Below are positions 24,328 to 34,499 of a stretch of DNA of 64,000 nucleotides, one piece after another. The stretch is from Acidiphilium acidophilum. Its GTDB lineage: Bacteria > Pseudomonadota > Alphaproteobacteria > Acetobacterales > Acetobacteraceae. Positions within the stretch are counted from its first letter, which is position 1, and each line of letters starts with the position of its first letter. A model generated the notes under the pieces. It saw nothing but the letters and a program-made list of their open reading frames with translations, made no database searches and was not told the origin of the DNA. Made by a program: the position numbers and the translations under genes. The DNA is taken from the NCBI RefSeq assembly GCF_033842475.1, contig NZ_JAWXYB010000018.1:3393501-3457500 (forward strand), given 5' to 3'.

Positions 24328-26156
24328 TGGCGGCTGGCGCGCTGGTGCTGCTGGCGTGGTTGATGGTGGCGGGCGTGGCGGTGCAGGCGCTGCGTCTCGC
24401 CCTGTTATGGCGGCGTGGCGCTCCGGCGCGGGTCGATTGGATCGGCGGTCTGCGCGCCCTGCCCCGGCGCTATCTGGTCGATGTTCATGCCGTGGTCGGG
24501 CGCAAGCCCGAGGCGGCGGCGATGCATCAGGCGATCGCGGGCGGATTGCTGGCGGCGACCGCGCTGTTGTTGCTGGGGGTCATACCGGGTCTGCGCGGAT
24601 CTTCGTTCTATTGGCTGGCGGTGGCCGCCGCGTTCGCGGTGGCCGTACTCGGTGCGATCCTGGTGCGGCGGCGGCGGCTGCCGGTGCGGCCCGCCACATT
24701 ATCGGGCGGGGCTTTTCTCAATCTGCCGCTGCTGCTCGGAGCCTACGCCCTCGGCGGGTTGCTCGCATCCCTGTTCGGCGGCGTGATCGGCGGGTTCGCC
24801 CTCGCCCTCGCGGCATTCGGTGCCATCGGGCTGATCGGGCAGCTCGCCACCGGGCCGATGCGCCATGCTCTGGCCGGGGCGGCGCATCTGGTCGCCCATC
24901 CGCGTCCCGCGCGGTTCGCGGGCGCACCCGCGAGCGGACTCGCCCCGATCGATCTGGCAGCCCCCCGTCTCGGCGTGGCGGACATTGTTGATTTCGCGTG
25001 GAACCGGCTGCTCGACTTCGATGCCTGCATCCAGTGCGGGCGGTGCGAGGCCGCCTGTCCCGCCTTTGCGGCAGGCCAGCCACTCAATCCCAAGGCGCTG
25101 ATCCAGGATTTCTGCGCGTCCCTCCACCCCGAACCGGCGCGCTATGCGGGCAGTCCCCATCCCGGCATCACGGAGCCCGGCCCGATCCTCGGCGTGCTGC
25201 ACGCCGACACCATCTGGTCCTGCACCACCTGCCGCGCCTGCGTCGCCGCCTGCCCGATGATGATCGAGCATGTCGATGCGGTGATCGATATCCGCCGCAA
25301 CCTCACGCTCGAACACGGCACGGCCCCGGGCAAGGCCGATGCCGCGCTGGCGGCGCTGCGCTACACCGGCAGTGCCAGCGGGCTCGCACCGGAGCGGCGG
25401 CTGGATTTCGCCGCCGGGCTGAAAGTGCGGGTGATCGCCCCGGGCGAGACCGTCGATACGCTGCTCTGGCTCGGGGATGGCGCGTTCGACCGGCGTTATG
25501 GCGAGACGCTGCGCGCCCTGATCGGCATCATGCGCGCGGCGGATCTGGATTTCGCGGTGCTCGGCGCCGCCGAGCGCGATTGCGGCGATCTCGCGCGTCG
25601 GCTCGGCGACGAAGCCGGGTTTGCGACGATGGCGGCGGCCTCGGTCGCGCAATTGAACGCGGTGACGTTCCGGCGCATCGTCACCGCCGACCCCCACGCC
25701 CTGCACGTATTGCGCCAGGAATATCCGGCATTCGGCGGGCATTACACCGTGATCCATCATACGAGCCTGATCGATGAACTGCTCGCCCGCAACGCGATCA
25801 CCGTGGCCTCGCCCGGCAACACCGCGATCACCTATCACGACCCCTGTTATCTCGCCCGCTACAACGGCGAGACCGACGCGCCGCGCCGGGTGCTGGCACG
25901 CCTGACCGGGGGCGCGGTCGAAATGGCGCGATCGGGCACCGATTCGTTCTGCTGCGGCGGCGGCGGCGGCGCGCCGGTCACCGATATTCCGGGCAAACGC
26001 CGCATCCCCGATCTGCGGATGGATCAGGCGCGCGAGACCGGGGCCAGCATCGTCGCGGTGGCCTGCCCCGGCTGCACCGCGATGCTGGAAGGCGTGGTCG
26101 GGCCACGCCCGATGTTGCGTGATATCGCGCAGCTGGTCCATGAGGCGTTGCGATGA
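24327..26156 (+). CDS. dgcB: Dimethylglycine demethylase subunit DgcB (membrane iron-sulfur protein)
   Basis: A 609-residue partner of DgcA. The first ~200 residues hold several hydrophobic segments, including LVLLAWLMVAGVAV and GLLAATALLLLGVIP. They are followed by two ferredoxin-type motifs, CIQCGRCEAACP and CTTCRACVAACP, each expected to bind [4Fe-4S], and a C-terminal CCG-type domain (CCGGGGG and ACPGC). This architecture, similar to GlpC/HdrD-like electron carriers fused to a membrane anchor, suits delivery of electrons from DgcA or the adjacent ETF to the quinone pool. The ATG at 24327 is preferred over an upstream in-frame GTG at 24312. Confidence 0.87.
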   Translation: MAAGALVLLAWLMVAGVAVQALRLALLWRRGAPARVDWIGGLRALPRRYLVDVHAVVGRKPEAAAMHQAIAGGLLAATALLLLGVIPGLRGSSFYWLAVAAAFAVAVLGAILVRRRRLPVRPATLSGGAFLNLPLLLGAYALGGLLASLFGGVIGGFALALAAFGAIGLIGQLATGPMRHALAGAAHLVAHPRPARFAGAPASGLAPIDLAAPRLGVADIVDFAWNRLLDFDACIQCGRCEAACPAFAAGQPLNPKALIQDFCASLHPEPARYAGSPHPGITEPGPILGVLHADTIWSCTTCRACVAACPMMIEHVDAVIDIRRNLTLEHGTAPGKADAALAALRYTGSASGLAPERRLDFAAGLKVRVIAPGETVDTLLWLGDGAFDRRYGETLRALIGIMRAADLDFAVLGAAERDCGDLARRLGDEAGFATMAAASVAQLNAVTFRRIVTADPHALHVLRQEYPAFGGHYTVIHHTSLIDELLARNAITVASPGNTAITYHDPCYLARYNGETDAPRRVLARLTGGAVEMARSGTDSFCCGGGGGAPVTDIPGKRRIPDLRMDQARETGASIVAVACPGCTAMLEGVVGPRPMLRDIAQLVHEALR

Positions 26157-27208
26157 ACCGGCGCGATCCCAGGGCCGAGCGCGCGGCCATGATCGTCGCT
26201 GTCACCCCGCGTCTGCGGCTGGACCGCACCCATCGCGGCGGTGCGAGGACGGCACAGGCAGCCGTCACCGAAACCGGACCGGCACCCATCCGCCTCACCG
26301 ATCCCGCCTTCCTGATCGCCGCCGTGGTCGAAGCTCCCGGCGGTGCGCTCACGCGGCATGACCGGCAGGTGATCGGCGCGGCGCGGCTGCTAGCCGGGAA
26401 TGCGGGTGGGGTGTTGCTGATCGCCCCTGGCGCGGTTGAGGCGGCGGGTGCTGCGGGCGCTGACCGGTTCATGGCGCTGGGCGTCACCGGCTACGACCCC
26501 GCTTGTCTCGCCCGGCGGGTCGCGCGCGCGATCACCGATCATGCGCCCCGCCATGTGCTGTTTCCCGAAACCGCCGATGGTGGCGACCTTGCCCGGCGCG
26601 TCGCCGCCTTATGCGGGTGCGACCTGTTCGCCGGGGCGGAAAGCCTGACCACGCATCAGGCGGTGCGCCCGACCGGCGCGGGGCGACAGGAAATCCGCGC
26701 CGCGCCGCCATGGCTGATCAGCCTCGCACCGGATCGGATCGCCCCGTATCGCGGCAGGCCGCACGAGGTCGAAAGCCTGCCGCATCCCGAAATCGAGCCG
26801 GTATCGGGCGCGACGATGGCGGCTGAACCGCTCGCCGCCGATGCCGCGACCATCCCGCTCGATCAGGCACCGCTGGTGATCGCCGCGGGCAATGGCGTCA
26901 CCGATTTCGCCGGTTTCCTCGATCTCGCCCGCGCGCTCGGAGCGACACCGGGGGCAAGCCGCGTGGTGTGCGATGCCGGCGCCCTGCCGCGCGCGATGCA
27001 GGTCGGCGCATCGGGCACGGTGCTGAACGCGGAATGTTACATCGCCCTCGGCATTTCCGGCGCACCGCAGCATTTGCAGGGCATCGGCACGGTCGAGCAC
27101 ATCGTCGCGATCAACACCGACCTCCACGCCGCGATCATCGCCCGCGCCGGGCTTGCGATCATCGCCGACGCCCAGGCGGTGATGGCGGCATTGCGGCGGA
27201 TGCTATGA
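26153..27208 (+). CDS. etfA: Electron transfer flavoprotein alpha subunit (betaine-cluster paralogue)
   Basis: A 351-residue ETF-alpha homologue. The C-terminal FAD-binding region is recognisable as VVCDAGALPRAMQVGASGTVLNAECYIALGISGAPQHLQGI followed by VAINTDLHAAI. The conserved segment is somewhat divergent from housekeeping EtfA, as expected for a dedicated paralogue. Pseudomonas dgcAB is likewise followed by etf genes. It overlaps dgcB and etfB by 4 bp each. Its likely role is to accept electrons from the demethylase and pass them to DgcB or ETF-quinone oxidoreductase. Confidence 0.87.
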   Translation: MNRRDPRAERAAMIVAVTPRLRLDRTHRGGARTAQAAVTETGPAPIRLTDPAFLIAAVVEAPGGALTRHDRQVIGAARLLAGNAGGVLLIAPGAVEAAGAAGADRFMALGVTGYDPACLARRVARAITDHAPRHVLFPETADGGDLARRVAALCGCDLFAGAESLTTHQAVRPTGAGRQEIRAAPPWLISLAPDRIAPYRGRPHEVESLPHPEIEPVSGATMAAEPLAADAATIPLDQAPLVIAAGNGVTDFAGFLDLARALGATPGASRVVCDAGALPRAMQVGASGTVLNAECYIALGISGAPQHLQGIGTVEHIVAINTDLHAAIIARAGLAIIADAQAVMAALRRML

Positions 27209-27915
27209 ACATCGTGGTGCTGCTCTCCGCCGGGCGCGATCCGCACTCGGGACAGCCGCGCCCGGTCGGGGTGGAATTGCAGGCGATCGCACTGGCGCGG
27301 TCCCTGCCCGGCGCGATCGTTACCGGCCTCCATGCCGGCATGGCTGATGCCGCCGTGCGCGATGCGTTCGGCCACGGCCTCAGCGACATCACCATCCTCA
27401 CCCTCGATCCGGGCAACGACCCCCTGCCCGCCCTCATCGCCGAACTCCGGCATATCGGTCCCGCCCTGATCCTGGCGGGCCGACGCGGCCAGGGCGGTAC
27501 GGATAGCGGGCAGCTGCCCTACCGGATCGCCCATGCCTGCTCCTGGCCGATCGTGGCGGACGCGACCGCGATCACCTGCGATGGCGGAACCTGTCATGTC
27601 ATCCAGTCGCTGCCGCGCGGTGCCCGCCGTCGCCTCACGGTTTCCCTGCCCGCAATGATCACCATCCACGAAGCCGCGCCGCCGGCCCTGCCGTTCACGT
27701 ATCGTGGCCGCAAGGCCGGTCGCCTGCACGAACACGCGGGCATGGCGGGTCCACCTCCCGATCCCGCAGGCGAGATCAGGCCGTATCGCCCGCGCCCGAA
27801 ACTGATTGGCGAGATTGCTCCGGCGGGCACGGGAGTGGTGCTGTCATCCCCGACCCCGGACGACGCGGCGGCTGCGGTGCTTGCCTATATCGAACGGTTC
27901 AGGACGCTATCGTGA
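27205..27915 (+). CDS. etfB: Electron transfer flavoprotein beta subunit (betaine-cluster paralogue)
   Basis: A 236-residue ETF-beta homologue and obligate partner of the upstream EtfA. Visible family features are the IVVLLSAGRDP start, the ILAGRRGQGGTDSGQLPYRIAHACSWPIVADAT stretch that shapes the AMP-binding site and the RRRLTVSLPAMITI strand. It is short compared with housekeeping EtfB (about 250). It closes the seven-gene gbc/dgc/etf operon and is convergent with sdaA, 28 bp away; no hairpin terminator is seen in that gap. Confidence 0.85.
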   Translation: MNIVVLLSAGRDPHSGQPRPVGVELQAIALARSLPGAIVTGLHAGMADAAVRDAFGHGLSDITILTLDPGNDPLPALIAELRHIGPALILAGRRGQGGTDSGQLPYRIAHACSWPIVADATAITCDGGTCHVIQSLPRGARRRLTVSLPAMITIHEAAPPALPFTYRGRKAGRLHEHAGMAGPPPDPAGEIRPYRPRPKLIGEIAPAGTGVVLSSPTPDDAAAAVLAYIERFRTLS

Positions 27916-27943
27916 GCGACCCCGATCATTCAAGTCATTGCAA

Positions 27944-29314
27944 CTAACACTCGATGAAATTGGCCGCCAGCCCGCCGAGCGAGGTTTCCTTGTATTTGCT
28001 GTTCATGTCCGCCCCGGTCTGGCGCATCGTCGCGATCACCTGATCGAGCGAGACGCGGTGCGATCCGTCGCCGCGCGCCGCGAGCGACGCCGCACTGATC
28101 GCCTTGATCGCGCCAAAGGCATTGCGCTCGATGCACGGGATCTGCACCAGCCCGCCGACCGGATCGCAGGTCATGCCCAGATGATGCTCCATCGCAATCT
28201 CGGCGGCGTTTTCGATCTGCGCGTTGCTCGCGCCGCGTGCCGCCGCCAGCCCGGCGGCAGCCATCGAGGCCGCGACCCCGACTTCGCCCTGGCAGCCGAC
28301 CTCGGCCCCCGAGATCGACGCGTTGGTCTTGAACAACCCGCCGATCGCGGTAGCGGTAAAAATGAAATCCCGCATCAAATCCTGGGTCGCCCCGGGACAG
28401 AAATCGCGGAAATACCGCAATACCGCCGGGATCACCCCGGCCGCCCCGTTGGTCGGCGCCGTCACGATCTTGCCGCCCGCCGCATTCTCCTCGTTCACCG
28501 CCATCGCGAACAGGCTGACCCAGTCCATTTTCTCGTGGGGTGCGGTGTCGTTGCGGCTCGCATCGGCCTGCATCCGCTGATGCAGCGCATGGGCGCGGCG
28601 GCTGACATTGAGGCCGCCGGGCAGGTGGCCGGTGGTGCGCATGCCGCGCTCGATGCCGGACATCATGGTCGCGAGGATCAGATCGACATGGGCGAGCACG
28701 ATCGCCGGATCGCGCAGCGAAAACTCGTTTTCCCGCATCATCGCGGCGATCGACAGGCCGGACGCCTCGCCCGCCCGGAGCAGATCCACCGCATTGGCGA
28801 ACGGGTAGGGCACGGTCTCCGTCACCGCGCCAAGATCGGCTCTGGCGTCCTCGCGCACCACGAAACCGCCGCCGACCGAGCACCAGCGTTCGGTGGCGAT
28901 CACCGCGCCATCCGCCCCGCTCGCGGTGAAGGCAAGCGTGTTGGGGTGGCGCGGCGTCGGGGTTTCGTAATCGAAAATGATATCCCGCGCCGGCTCGAAC
29001 CGGATGGGATGAGTGCCGCCGAGCGGCAGGATGCCGCTGGTCGTCACGCCTGCCGCAATGGCATCGGCCTGATCGGGATCGATGGTTTCGGGCGCTTCCC
29101 CCGCGAGGCCGAGGATAACCGCCTTGTCGGTGCCATGGCCCTTGCCGGTCCAGGCCAGCGAGCCGAACAGGCTGACGCTCACATGCGCGATGCCGGCCCG
29201 ATCCGCCAAATCCGCGAGATCCGCGACGAAGCGGTTCGCCGCGCGCATCGGCCCCACGGTATGCGACGAGGACGGCCCGATGCCGATCTTGAACAAATCG
29301 AACAGGCTGATCAT
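27944..29314 (-). CDS. sdaA: L-serine ammonia-lyase (single-chain, iron-sulfur)
   Basis: Deaminates L-serine to pyruvate and ammonia with a labile [4Fe-4S] cluster. The 456-residue chain has both domains fused: the beta domain starts [24 protein letters not shown], and the alpha domain has the cluster cysteines in [16 protein letters not shown] and [11 protein letters not shown]. The ATG at 29312-29314 gives the conserved start; upstream in-frame codons belong to soxG antisense sequence. It is the last gene after soxG (10 bp gap), which makes sense if sarcosine-derived glycine is turned to serine by GlyA and then to pyruvate. Confidence 0.93.
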   Translation of the reverse strand: MISLFDLFKIGIGPSSSHTVGPMRAANRFVADLADLADRAGIAHVSVSLFGSLAWTGKGHGTDKAVILGLAGEAPETIDPDQADAIAAGVTTSGILPLGGTHPIRFEPARDIIFDYETPTPRHPNTLAFTASGADGAVIATERWCSVGGGFVVREDARADLGAVTETVPYPFANAVDLLRAGEASGLSIAAMMRENEFSLRDPAIVLAHVDLILATMMSGIERGMRTTGHLPGGLNVSRRAHALHQRMQADASRNDTAPHEKMDWVSLFAMAVNEENAAGGKIVTAPTNGAAGVIPAVLRYFRDFCPGATQDLMRDFIFTATAIGGLFKTNASISGAEVGCQGEVGVAASMAAAGLAAARGASNAQIENAAEIAMEHHLGMTCDPVGGLVQIPCIERNAFGAIKAISAASLAARGDGSHRVSLDQVIATMRQTGADMNSKYKETSLGGLAANFIEC

Positions 29315-29324
29315 GCGGTACGCC

Positions 29325-29882
29325 TCAATCCGGATACTCGCGCCCGATGTCACCCAGCAGCGCCACGACATAGGGCGCGAAGGATCGCCAGATTTCAAGA
29401 TGGAACGCCGCAACCCCGGTACGCCACAGCACGATATCGGCCTTGGCGAACACCGTCCGCGTTGCCATGCCGGGTGGAAACGCGGCAGGGCCGAGGTCGA
29501 GCGGGCAGAGCGCATTCAACATCGCGGCGGCGTGCGGTCCGGCAAGGCCGATCGCGGTCTGGCGGTGACTGACATCGACCAGCGAAAAAGACCGGCCTTT
29601 CACCCCGCCCGCCAGTGCGGCGGGAATCGCGTCATCGTGGGCGGAAGCCAGGATCAGAAACTCGTCCGGCCCGAGCCGCAACGCGCTGCGATCTCCCGCA
29701 GTGACGCTCCGGTTGATCGGCATCGCAAGATCGAGGCCGATCGCCGCGCCGGCCTCGGCCACCGCCGCGTCCGGCAGGCGAAGCACGAAGCGGGTGAGCG
29801 GCGCGGATGGAGTAATCCGGCGATCCAGCCCGCCCGGCAGGTTCAGGCTGCGCCGTGCGACGGCAGTGGCAATATCAGCCAT
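29325..29882 (-). CDS. soxG: Sarcosine oxidase gamma subunit
   Basis: A 185-residue subunit of heterotetrameric sarcosine oxidase. It has the truncated GcvT-like fold typical of SoxG, with motifs GDRSALRLGPDEFLIL, VDVSHRQTAIGLAGPHAAAMLNALCPLDL and VLWRTGVAAFHLEIWRSFAPYV. The start overlaps the end of soxA by 8 bp. It is needed for complex stability and lies at the SoxA/SoxB interface in known structures. Confidence 0.9.
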   Translation of the reverse strand: MADIATAVARRSLNLPGGLDRRITPSAPLTRFVLRLPDAAVAEAGAAIGLDLAMPINRSVTAGDRSALRLGPDEFLILASAHDDAIPAALAGGVKGRSFSLVDVSHRQTAIGLAGPHAAAMLNALCPLDLGPAAFPPGMATRTVFAKADIVLWRTGVAAFHLEIWRSFAPYVVALLGDIGREYPD

Positions 29883-32838
29883 CGAGCCGGACTCCTTCCT
29901 TGTCGTAGAACACCGGATCGGTCAGCGTCACCGCGACGGCCCGCCCCGGCAGCGGGACATGCAAGGTCTCGCCGATCCGCGCCCGCCCGTTGCGCACCAT
30001 GGCCAGCGCGATCGAGCGGTTGAGCGTCGCACTCCAATAGGACGAGGTCACATGGCCGAGCATGGTCATCGGGATCGGCTGCGCCGGGTCCGCGACCAGG
30101 TGCGATCCTTCCTCCAGCACGAAAGCGGGATCGTCGGTGAGCAGGCCGACCAGTTGCTTGCGGTCGGTCTGGCTGGCCAGCGCGGTGCGCGCGAGGGCGC
30201 GTTTGCCGACGAAATCGGGCTTCGCCTTGCCGATCGCCCAGCTCAGCCCGACATCATCGGGCGTCGCCGTGCCATCGGTTTCCTGCCCCACGATGATGTA
30301 GCCCTTTTCGGCGCGCAGCACGTGCATGGTCTCGGTGCCATAGGGCACGATGCCGTGCGGTTGCCCGGCCTGATGCACCGCCTCCCACACCGCCCGTCCG
30401 TAATCGGCGGACACGTTGATCTCGAAACCGAGTTCGCCGGTGAAACTGACCCGGAACAGCCGCGCCGGAACCCCGGCGACCATGCACGCCACCACGCTCA
30501 TATGAGGCATCGCGGCGGCTGAAATATCCGCCCCTTCGACCAGCGGCGCGATCACGTCGCGCGCGCGGGGCCCCTGCACGGCGATCACGGCATATTGCTC
30601 GGTCGTCGAGGTCAGCCACACCGAAAGATCGGCGAATTCGGTCTGGAGATAATCCTCCATCATGTTCAGCACCCGCGCCGCGCCGCCGGTAGTGGTGGTG
30701 ACGTGGAACCGGTCATCCGCGATCCGCCCGACCACGCCGTCATCGATGACGAACCCATCCTCGCGCAGCAGAATCCCGTAGCGCAGCCGCCCCGGCTTCA
30801 GCTTGGTCCACGCGTTCACATACATCCGGTTGAGAAATTCCGCCGCATCCGGACCGACGATTTCGATCTTGCCGAGCGTGGTGGCATCGAACATGCCCAC
30901 ACCGGCGCGCACCGCCGCACATTCCCGCGCGACCGCCTGATGCATCGTCTCGCCACCGTGGGGAAAATACCGCGCGCGCTTCCAGAGCGAAACGTCCTCG
31001 AACACCGCGCCATGTTCGGCGGCCCACGGGTGGATCGGCGTTTCCCGCACCGGCTCGAATAATTCGCCGCGCGCATACCCCGCGAAATAGCCGAACGGGA
31101 TCGGGGTATAGGGCATCCGGAACGTGGTGGTGCCGATCGCGGGGATCGCGACACCGAGCGATTTCGACACGATGCCGAGCGCATTCATGTTCGAGGTCTT
31201 GCCCTGATCGGTCGCCATGCCGGTGGTGGTGTAGCGCTTGACGTGCTCGATCGAGCGGAACCCTTCGGACAAGGCGAGCGTGATGTCCTTCGCCGTCACG
31301 TCGTTCTGGAAATCGACGAAGGCGCGCACGCTCGCCGGATCGCGGCCATGCGGCACTTCGCCAAGGTATCCGGCGGTGAGCGGCTCATCCACTTCGGTGG
31401 CCACGCCCTGCCCCGTCGCCGCAAGACCCGTCGCCGCAAGACCGGCGGCGCGGCCCGAGGCGATCGCGGTTTCGAGCGATTGGCAGCCCGAGGCGGCGCC
31501 CGCCGCGATGGTGAGTTCCGCCGGGGTGCCGGGGATGAACGCCTCGCGCGCGGGATCGAAGGCGAGCTTGCCCCGGCTCTGTGAAAACAGATGCACGCTG
31601 GGGGTGAAGCCGCCGGACATCAGGATGAGGTCGCAGGCGATCCGCTCGGATTGCGCCGCCCCGATCGTCGCAATGCGCGCCGCCGCGACCCGCAGATTGC
31701 CCTCGGTGCCGGTGATCGTCGCATTGGTGCGGATCGGCAGTCCCGCCGCCCGCGCCGCCGCCACATGCGGCCCTTCGGGGCTGGCTCGCAAATCGATGAT
31801 CGCGGCAATCGCCACACCCGCGCCCTGCAGCGCCAGCGCGGCGCGATACGCCTCGTCATGCGCGGTGAACACCACTGCCCGGTTGCCGGGCTTGACCGCG
31901 TAGCGCTCGACATAGATCCGCGCGGCATCCGCCAGCATGATGCCGGGGCGGTCGTTGTCGGGGAACACCAGAGGCCGCTCGATCGCGCCGGTCGCGGTGA
32001 TCACCTGTTTCGCGCGCACCTGCCACAACCGCCCGCGCGGCACGTCGTCGTCCGGCTCGCCGGCATGGTCGGTCAGGTCCTGCGCCAGCCCGATCATGTT
32101 GTGCGGAAAATAGCCGAACGCGATGGTGCGGTTCAGCAATGTGACATTGGCAAAACCCGCCAGCCGCGTCCGTTGCGTGTCGAGCCAGCCCGCCTCGCCC
32201 GGTTCGGCCAGCAGCGCACCGCCGAGCTGCGGTTGCTCGTCACACAGGATCACGCTCGCGCCGATCTCAGCCGCCGTGATCGCAGCGGTGATCCCTGCCG
32301 GACCCGCGCCGATCACCAGCACGTCGCAATGGGCGTAGCGCTGGGCATAGCGCGCCGCATCGGGTGCTGCCGGCGCACGCCCCAGACCGGCAATCGCCCG
32401 GATGCGCGGCTCGAAAAACTTCGTCCACGCGCCCTTCGGCCACATGAAGGTCTTGTAGTAGAATCCCGCCGGGAAAAACCGCCACAGCCGGTCGGTGATG
32501 CTGCCGACATCGCGCTCCAGCGAGGGTGAGCGATTCTGGCTCTCCGCGCGCAGGCCATGATAAAGCTCGACCTGGGTGGCGCGCAGATTGGGCGTGTAAT
32601 GCGCCTCGTCGCGCCCCACGCCGACCAACGCGTTCGGCTCCTCCGCCCCTGCCGAAACGATGCCGCGCGGGCGATGATATTTGAAACTCCGCCCGACCAG
32701 ATGCACCCCGTTGGCCAGCAGCGCCGAGGCGAGCGTGTCTCCGGCATGGCCGGTCATCGCCTTCCCATCGAAGGTGAACGGCACCACGCGGCTCCGGTCG
32801 ATCAGGCCACCCGTAGCCAGACGATAACGCTGCGTCAT
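29875..32838 (-). CDS. soxA: Sarcosine oxidase alpha subunit
   Basis: A 987-residue subunit that binds NAD+ and tetrahydrofolate and passes the methyl carbon to THF. The order is an N-terminal 2Fe-2S-like fold (FTFDGKAMTGHAGDTLASALLANG), an FAD/NAD-binding domain (CDVLVIGAGPAGITAAITAAEIGASVILCDE) and C-terminal GcvT-like folate domains (FDATTLGKIEIVGPDAAEFLNRMYVN and GELGFEINVSADYGRAVWEAV). I took the ATG at 32838, which overlaps the soxD stop by 4 bp; upstream codons overlap soxD and are not conserved. Length matches the family (about 970-1000). Confidence 0.95.
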   Translation of the reverse strand: MTQRYRLATGGLIDRSRVVPFTFDGKAMTGHAGDTLASALLANGVHLVGRSFKYHRPRGIVSAGAEEPNALVGVGRDEAHYTPNLRATQVELYHGLRAESQNRSPSLERDVGSITDRLWRFFPAGFYYKTFMWPKGAWTKFFEPRIRAIAGLGRAPAAPDAARYAQRYAHCDVLVIGAGPAGITAAITAAEIGASVILCDEQPQLGGALLAEPGEAGWLDTQRTRLAGFANVTLLNRTIAFGYFPHNMIGLAQDLTDHAGEPDDDVPRGRLWQVRAKQVITATGAIERPLVFPDNDRPGIMLADAARIYVERYAVKPGNRAVVFTAHDEAYRAALALQGAGVAIAAIIDLRASPEGPHVAAARAAGLPIRTNATITGTEGNLRVAAARIATIGAAQSERIACDLILMSGGFTPSVHLFSQSRGKLAFDPAREAFIPGTPAELTIAAGAASGCQSLETAIASGRAAGLAATGLAATGQGVATEVDEPLTAGYLGEVPHGRDPASVRAFVDFQNDVTAKDITLALSEGFRSIEHVKRYTTTGMATDQGKTSNMNALGIVSKSLGVAIPAIGTTTFRMPYTPIPFGYFAGYARGELFEPVRETPIHPWAAEHGAVFEDVSLWKRARYFPHGGETMHQAVARECAAVRAGVGMFDATTLGKIEIVGPDAAEFLNRMYVNAWTKLKPGRLRYGILLREDGFVIDDGVVGRIADDRFHVTTTTGGAARVLNMMEDYLQTEFADLSVWLTSTTEQYAVIAVQGPRARDVIAPLVEGADISAAAMPHMSVVACMVAGVPARLFRVSFTGELGFEINVSADYGRAVWEAVHQAGQPHGIVPYGTETMHVLRAEKGYIIVGQETDGTATPDDVGLSWAIGKAKPDFVGKRALARTALASQTDRKQLVGLLTDDPAFVLEEGSHLVADPAQPIPMTMLGHVTSSYWSATLNRSIALAMVRNGRARIGETLHVPLPGRAVAVTLTDPVFYDKEGVRLDG

Positions 32839-33098
32839 TCCGGTTGCTCGCCGATCCTGTAGGTTGTCTCGAAAAAATCCGTGACGGTGTTGCGTCGCGC
32901 GTTGAAAAACCGCCCGCAGCCATGGGCGTGCCGCCACCGCTCGGCGTAGCTGCCCCGGGCGTTGCTGCGCTGGTACAGAAACGCCGTCCATTCATCATCG
33001 CTCGCGGTCGCCGGCGCGCGCACGACATGCGCCTCCCCGCCATAGGAAAACTCGATCTCGGGGCGCTCGCCGCAATAAGGGCAGGAAATCAACAACAT
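32835..33098 (-). CDS. soxD: Sarcosine oxidase delta subunit
   Basis: An 87-residue zinc-binding subunit. Zinc ligands are the CPYC pair near the N-terminus (residues 6 and 9) and the HAHGCGRFFNARRNT region. The conserved RHAHGCGRFFN stretch is characteristic of SoxD. It sits between soxB and soxA, 15 bp after soxB and overlapping soxA, giving the usual order soxB-soxD-soxA-soxG. Confidence 0.93.
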   Translation of the reverse strand: MLLISCPYCGERPEIEFSYGGEAHVVRAPATASDDEWTAFLYQRSNARGSYAERWRHAHGCGRFFNARRNTVTDFFETTYRIGEQPE

Positions 33099-33113
33099 CT
33101 CGCCTCTCCGGTA

Positions 33114-34367
33114 TCAGTGCGCGACGGCGGCAGCCGCCGCCTCGTCGATCAGCCGCCCCGCGCCGAACCGCTCAAGGTTGAACGGCGCGTTGATTTTGTG
33201 CGGTTCGTCCTTCGCCATCGTGTAGGCGAACAGATCCGCCGAACCCGGCGTCGCCTTGAACCCGCCGGTGCCCCAGCCGCAATTGACGTAAAGCCCCGGC
33301 ACGTCGGTTTTGGCGATGATCGGCGAGCGATCCGGGGTGACATCCACGATTCCGCCCCAGTTGCGCAGCATCCGCATCCGCCGGAACATCGGGAACAACT
33401 CGCAGATCGCCTCGAGCGTGTGCGCCGAAATATGCAGCGCCCCGCGCTGGCTGTAGGAAATATACGCATCGGTCCCGGCGCCGATCACCAGCTCGCCCTT
33501 GTCGGACTGGCTGATATAGGCGTGGATCGTGTTCGACATCACCACGCAGGGAAAGATCGGCTTGACCGGTTCGGACACCAGCGCCTGCAACGGGTAGCTC
33601 TCCAGCGGCATCCGCTGCCCCGCCATCGCCATCAGCACCGAGGTATTGCCCGCCGCAACGATGCCGAGCCGCCGCGTCGCGATCGCGCCCCGGCTGGTCT
33701 GCACCCCACTGATCCGCCCGCTCGCATCGCGGTCGATCCCGGTGACCTCGCAATTCTGAATAACGTCGACCCCCAGCGCATCCGCCGCCCGCGCATACCC
33801 CCACGCCACCGCATCGTGCCGTGCCGTCCCCGCCCGGCGCTGCAACGCCGCACCGGTCACCGCATGGCGCATCCCCGGCGCGATGTTCAGCGGCGGGCAG
33901 AACGCCCTCGCCTCGCTGGCCGACAACCATTCGTTATCCACACCATTCAGCCGGTTGGCATGAACATGCCGCTTGAACACCTGCTCGTCATGCACGTTAT
34001 GCGCCAGCATCAGCACGCCGCGCTGCGAGAACATGACGTTATAATTCAAATCCGCCGACAGCCCTTCCCACAATTTCACCGCGTGGTCGTAAAGGGCCGC
34101 ACTCTCGTCGAACAGATAATTCGAGCGGATGATCGTGGTGTTGCGCCCGGTATTGCCACCGCCGATCCAGCCCTTTTCCAGCACCGCGATGTTGCGCAGC
34201 CCATGCTTTTTCGCGAGGTAATAGGCGGTGCCCAGCCCGTGCCCGCCACCACCGACAATGATGGCCTCGTAAGCCGGTTTCGGCGCGGCATCACGCCATT
34301 GCCGGTCCCAGCCCTTCTGGCCGGATAAGGCTTTTTTCGCCAAGGTCAGGGCCGAGAATTTCTGCAT
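33114..34367 (-). CDS. soxB: Sarcosine oxidase beta subunit
   Basis: The catalytic subunit that oxidises sarcosine, holding FAD and covalent FMN. The 417 residues have the dinucleotide-binding start AIIVGGGGHGLGTAYYLAKKHG and the FMN attachment site in QRRAGTARHDAVAWGYARAA, with H184 the expected linkage residue. The C-terminus carries NCGWGTGGFKATPGSA. The ATG at 34365-34367 has a GGAG motif upstream; an earlier in-frame ATG at 34397 lies in GC-rich intergenic sequence. It is the first sox gene, 132 bp after betA. Confidence 0.95.
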   Translation of the reverse strand: MQKFSALTLAKKALSGQKGWDRQWRDAAPKPAYEAIIVGGGGHGLGTAYYLAKKHGLRNIAVLEKGWIGGGNTGRNTTIIRSNYLFDESAALYDHAVKLWEGLSADLNYNVMFSQRGVLMLAHNVHDEQVFKRHVHANRLNGVDNEWLSASEARAFCPPLNIAPGMRHAVTGAALQRRAGTARHDAVAWGYARAADALGVDVIQNCEVTGIDRDASGRISGVQTSRGAIATRRLGIVAAGNTSVLMAMAGQRMPLESYPLQALVSEPVKPIFPCVVMSNTIHAYISQSDKGELVIGAGTDAYISYSQRGALHISAHTLEAICELFPMFRRMRMLRNWGGIVDVTPDRSPIIAKTDVPGLYVNCGWGTGGFKATPGSADLFAYTMAKDEPHKINAPFNLERFGAGRLIDEAAAAAVAH

Positions 34368-34388
34368 GCGAAGGCTCCTACGATAAGG

Positions 34389-34404
34389 CCGGGGCATGCC
34401 CCGG
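34389..34404. repeat. GC-rich palindrome between betA and soxB
   Basis: CCGGGGCATGCCCCGG is a perfect 16-nt palindrome in the short gap between betA and soxB. The same 16 bases form the core of the 30-nt palindrome inside the IS256 element at 42.3 kb, so it is a repeated motif in this genome and not just a chance stem. Its position just before soxB could also affect transcript end or ribosome access. Confidence 0.5.
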
Positions 34405-34499
34405 ACCCGCCGGGACCTCAGGCCCCAGACCCCGTCAGTTAAGGCACGGCGACGCGCGATCGACGCGCACTCACTCGGCGCAACCCTTGTATAATTCCG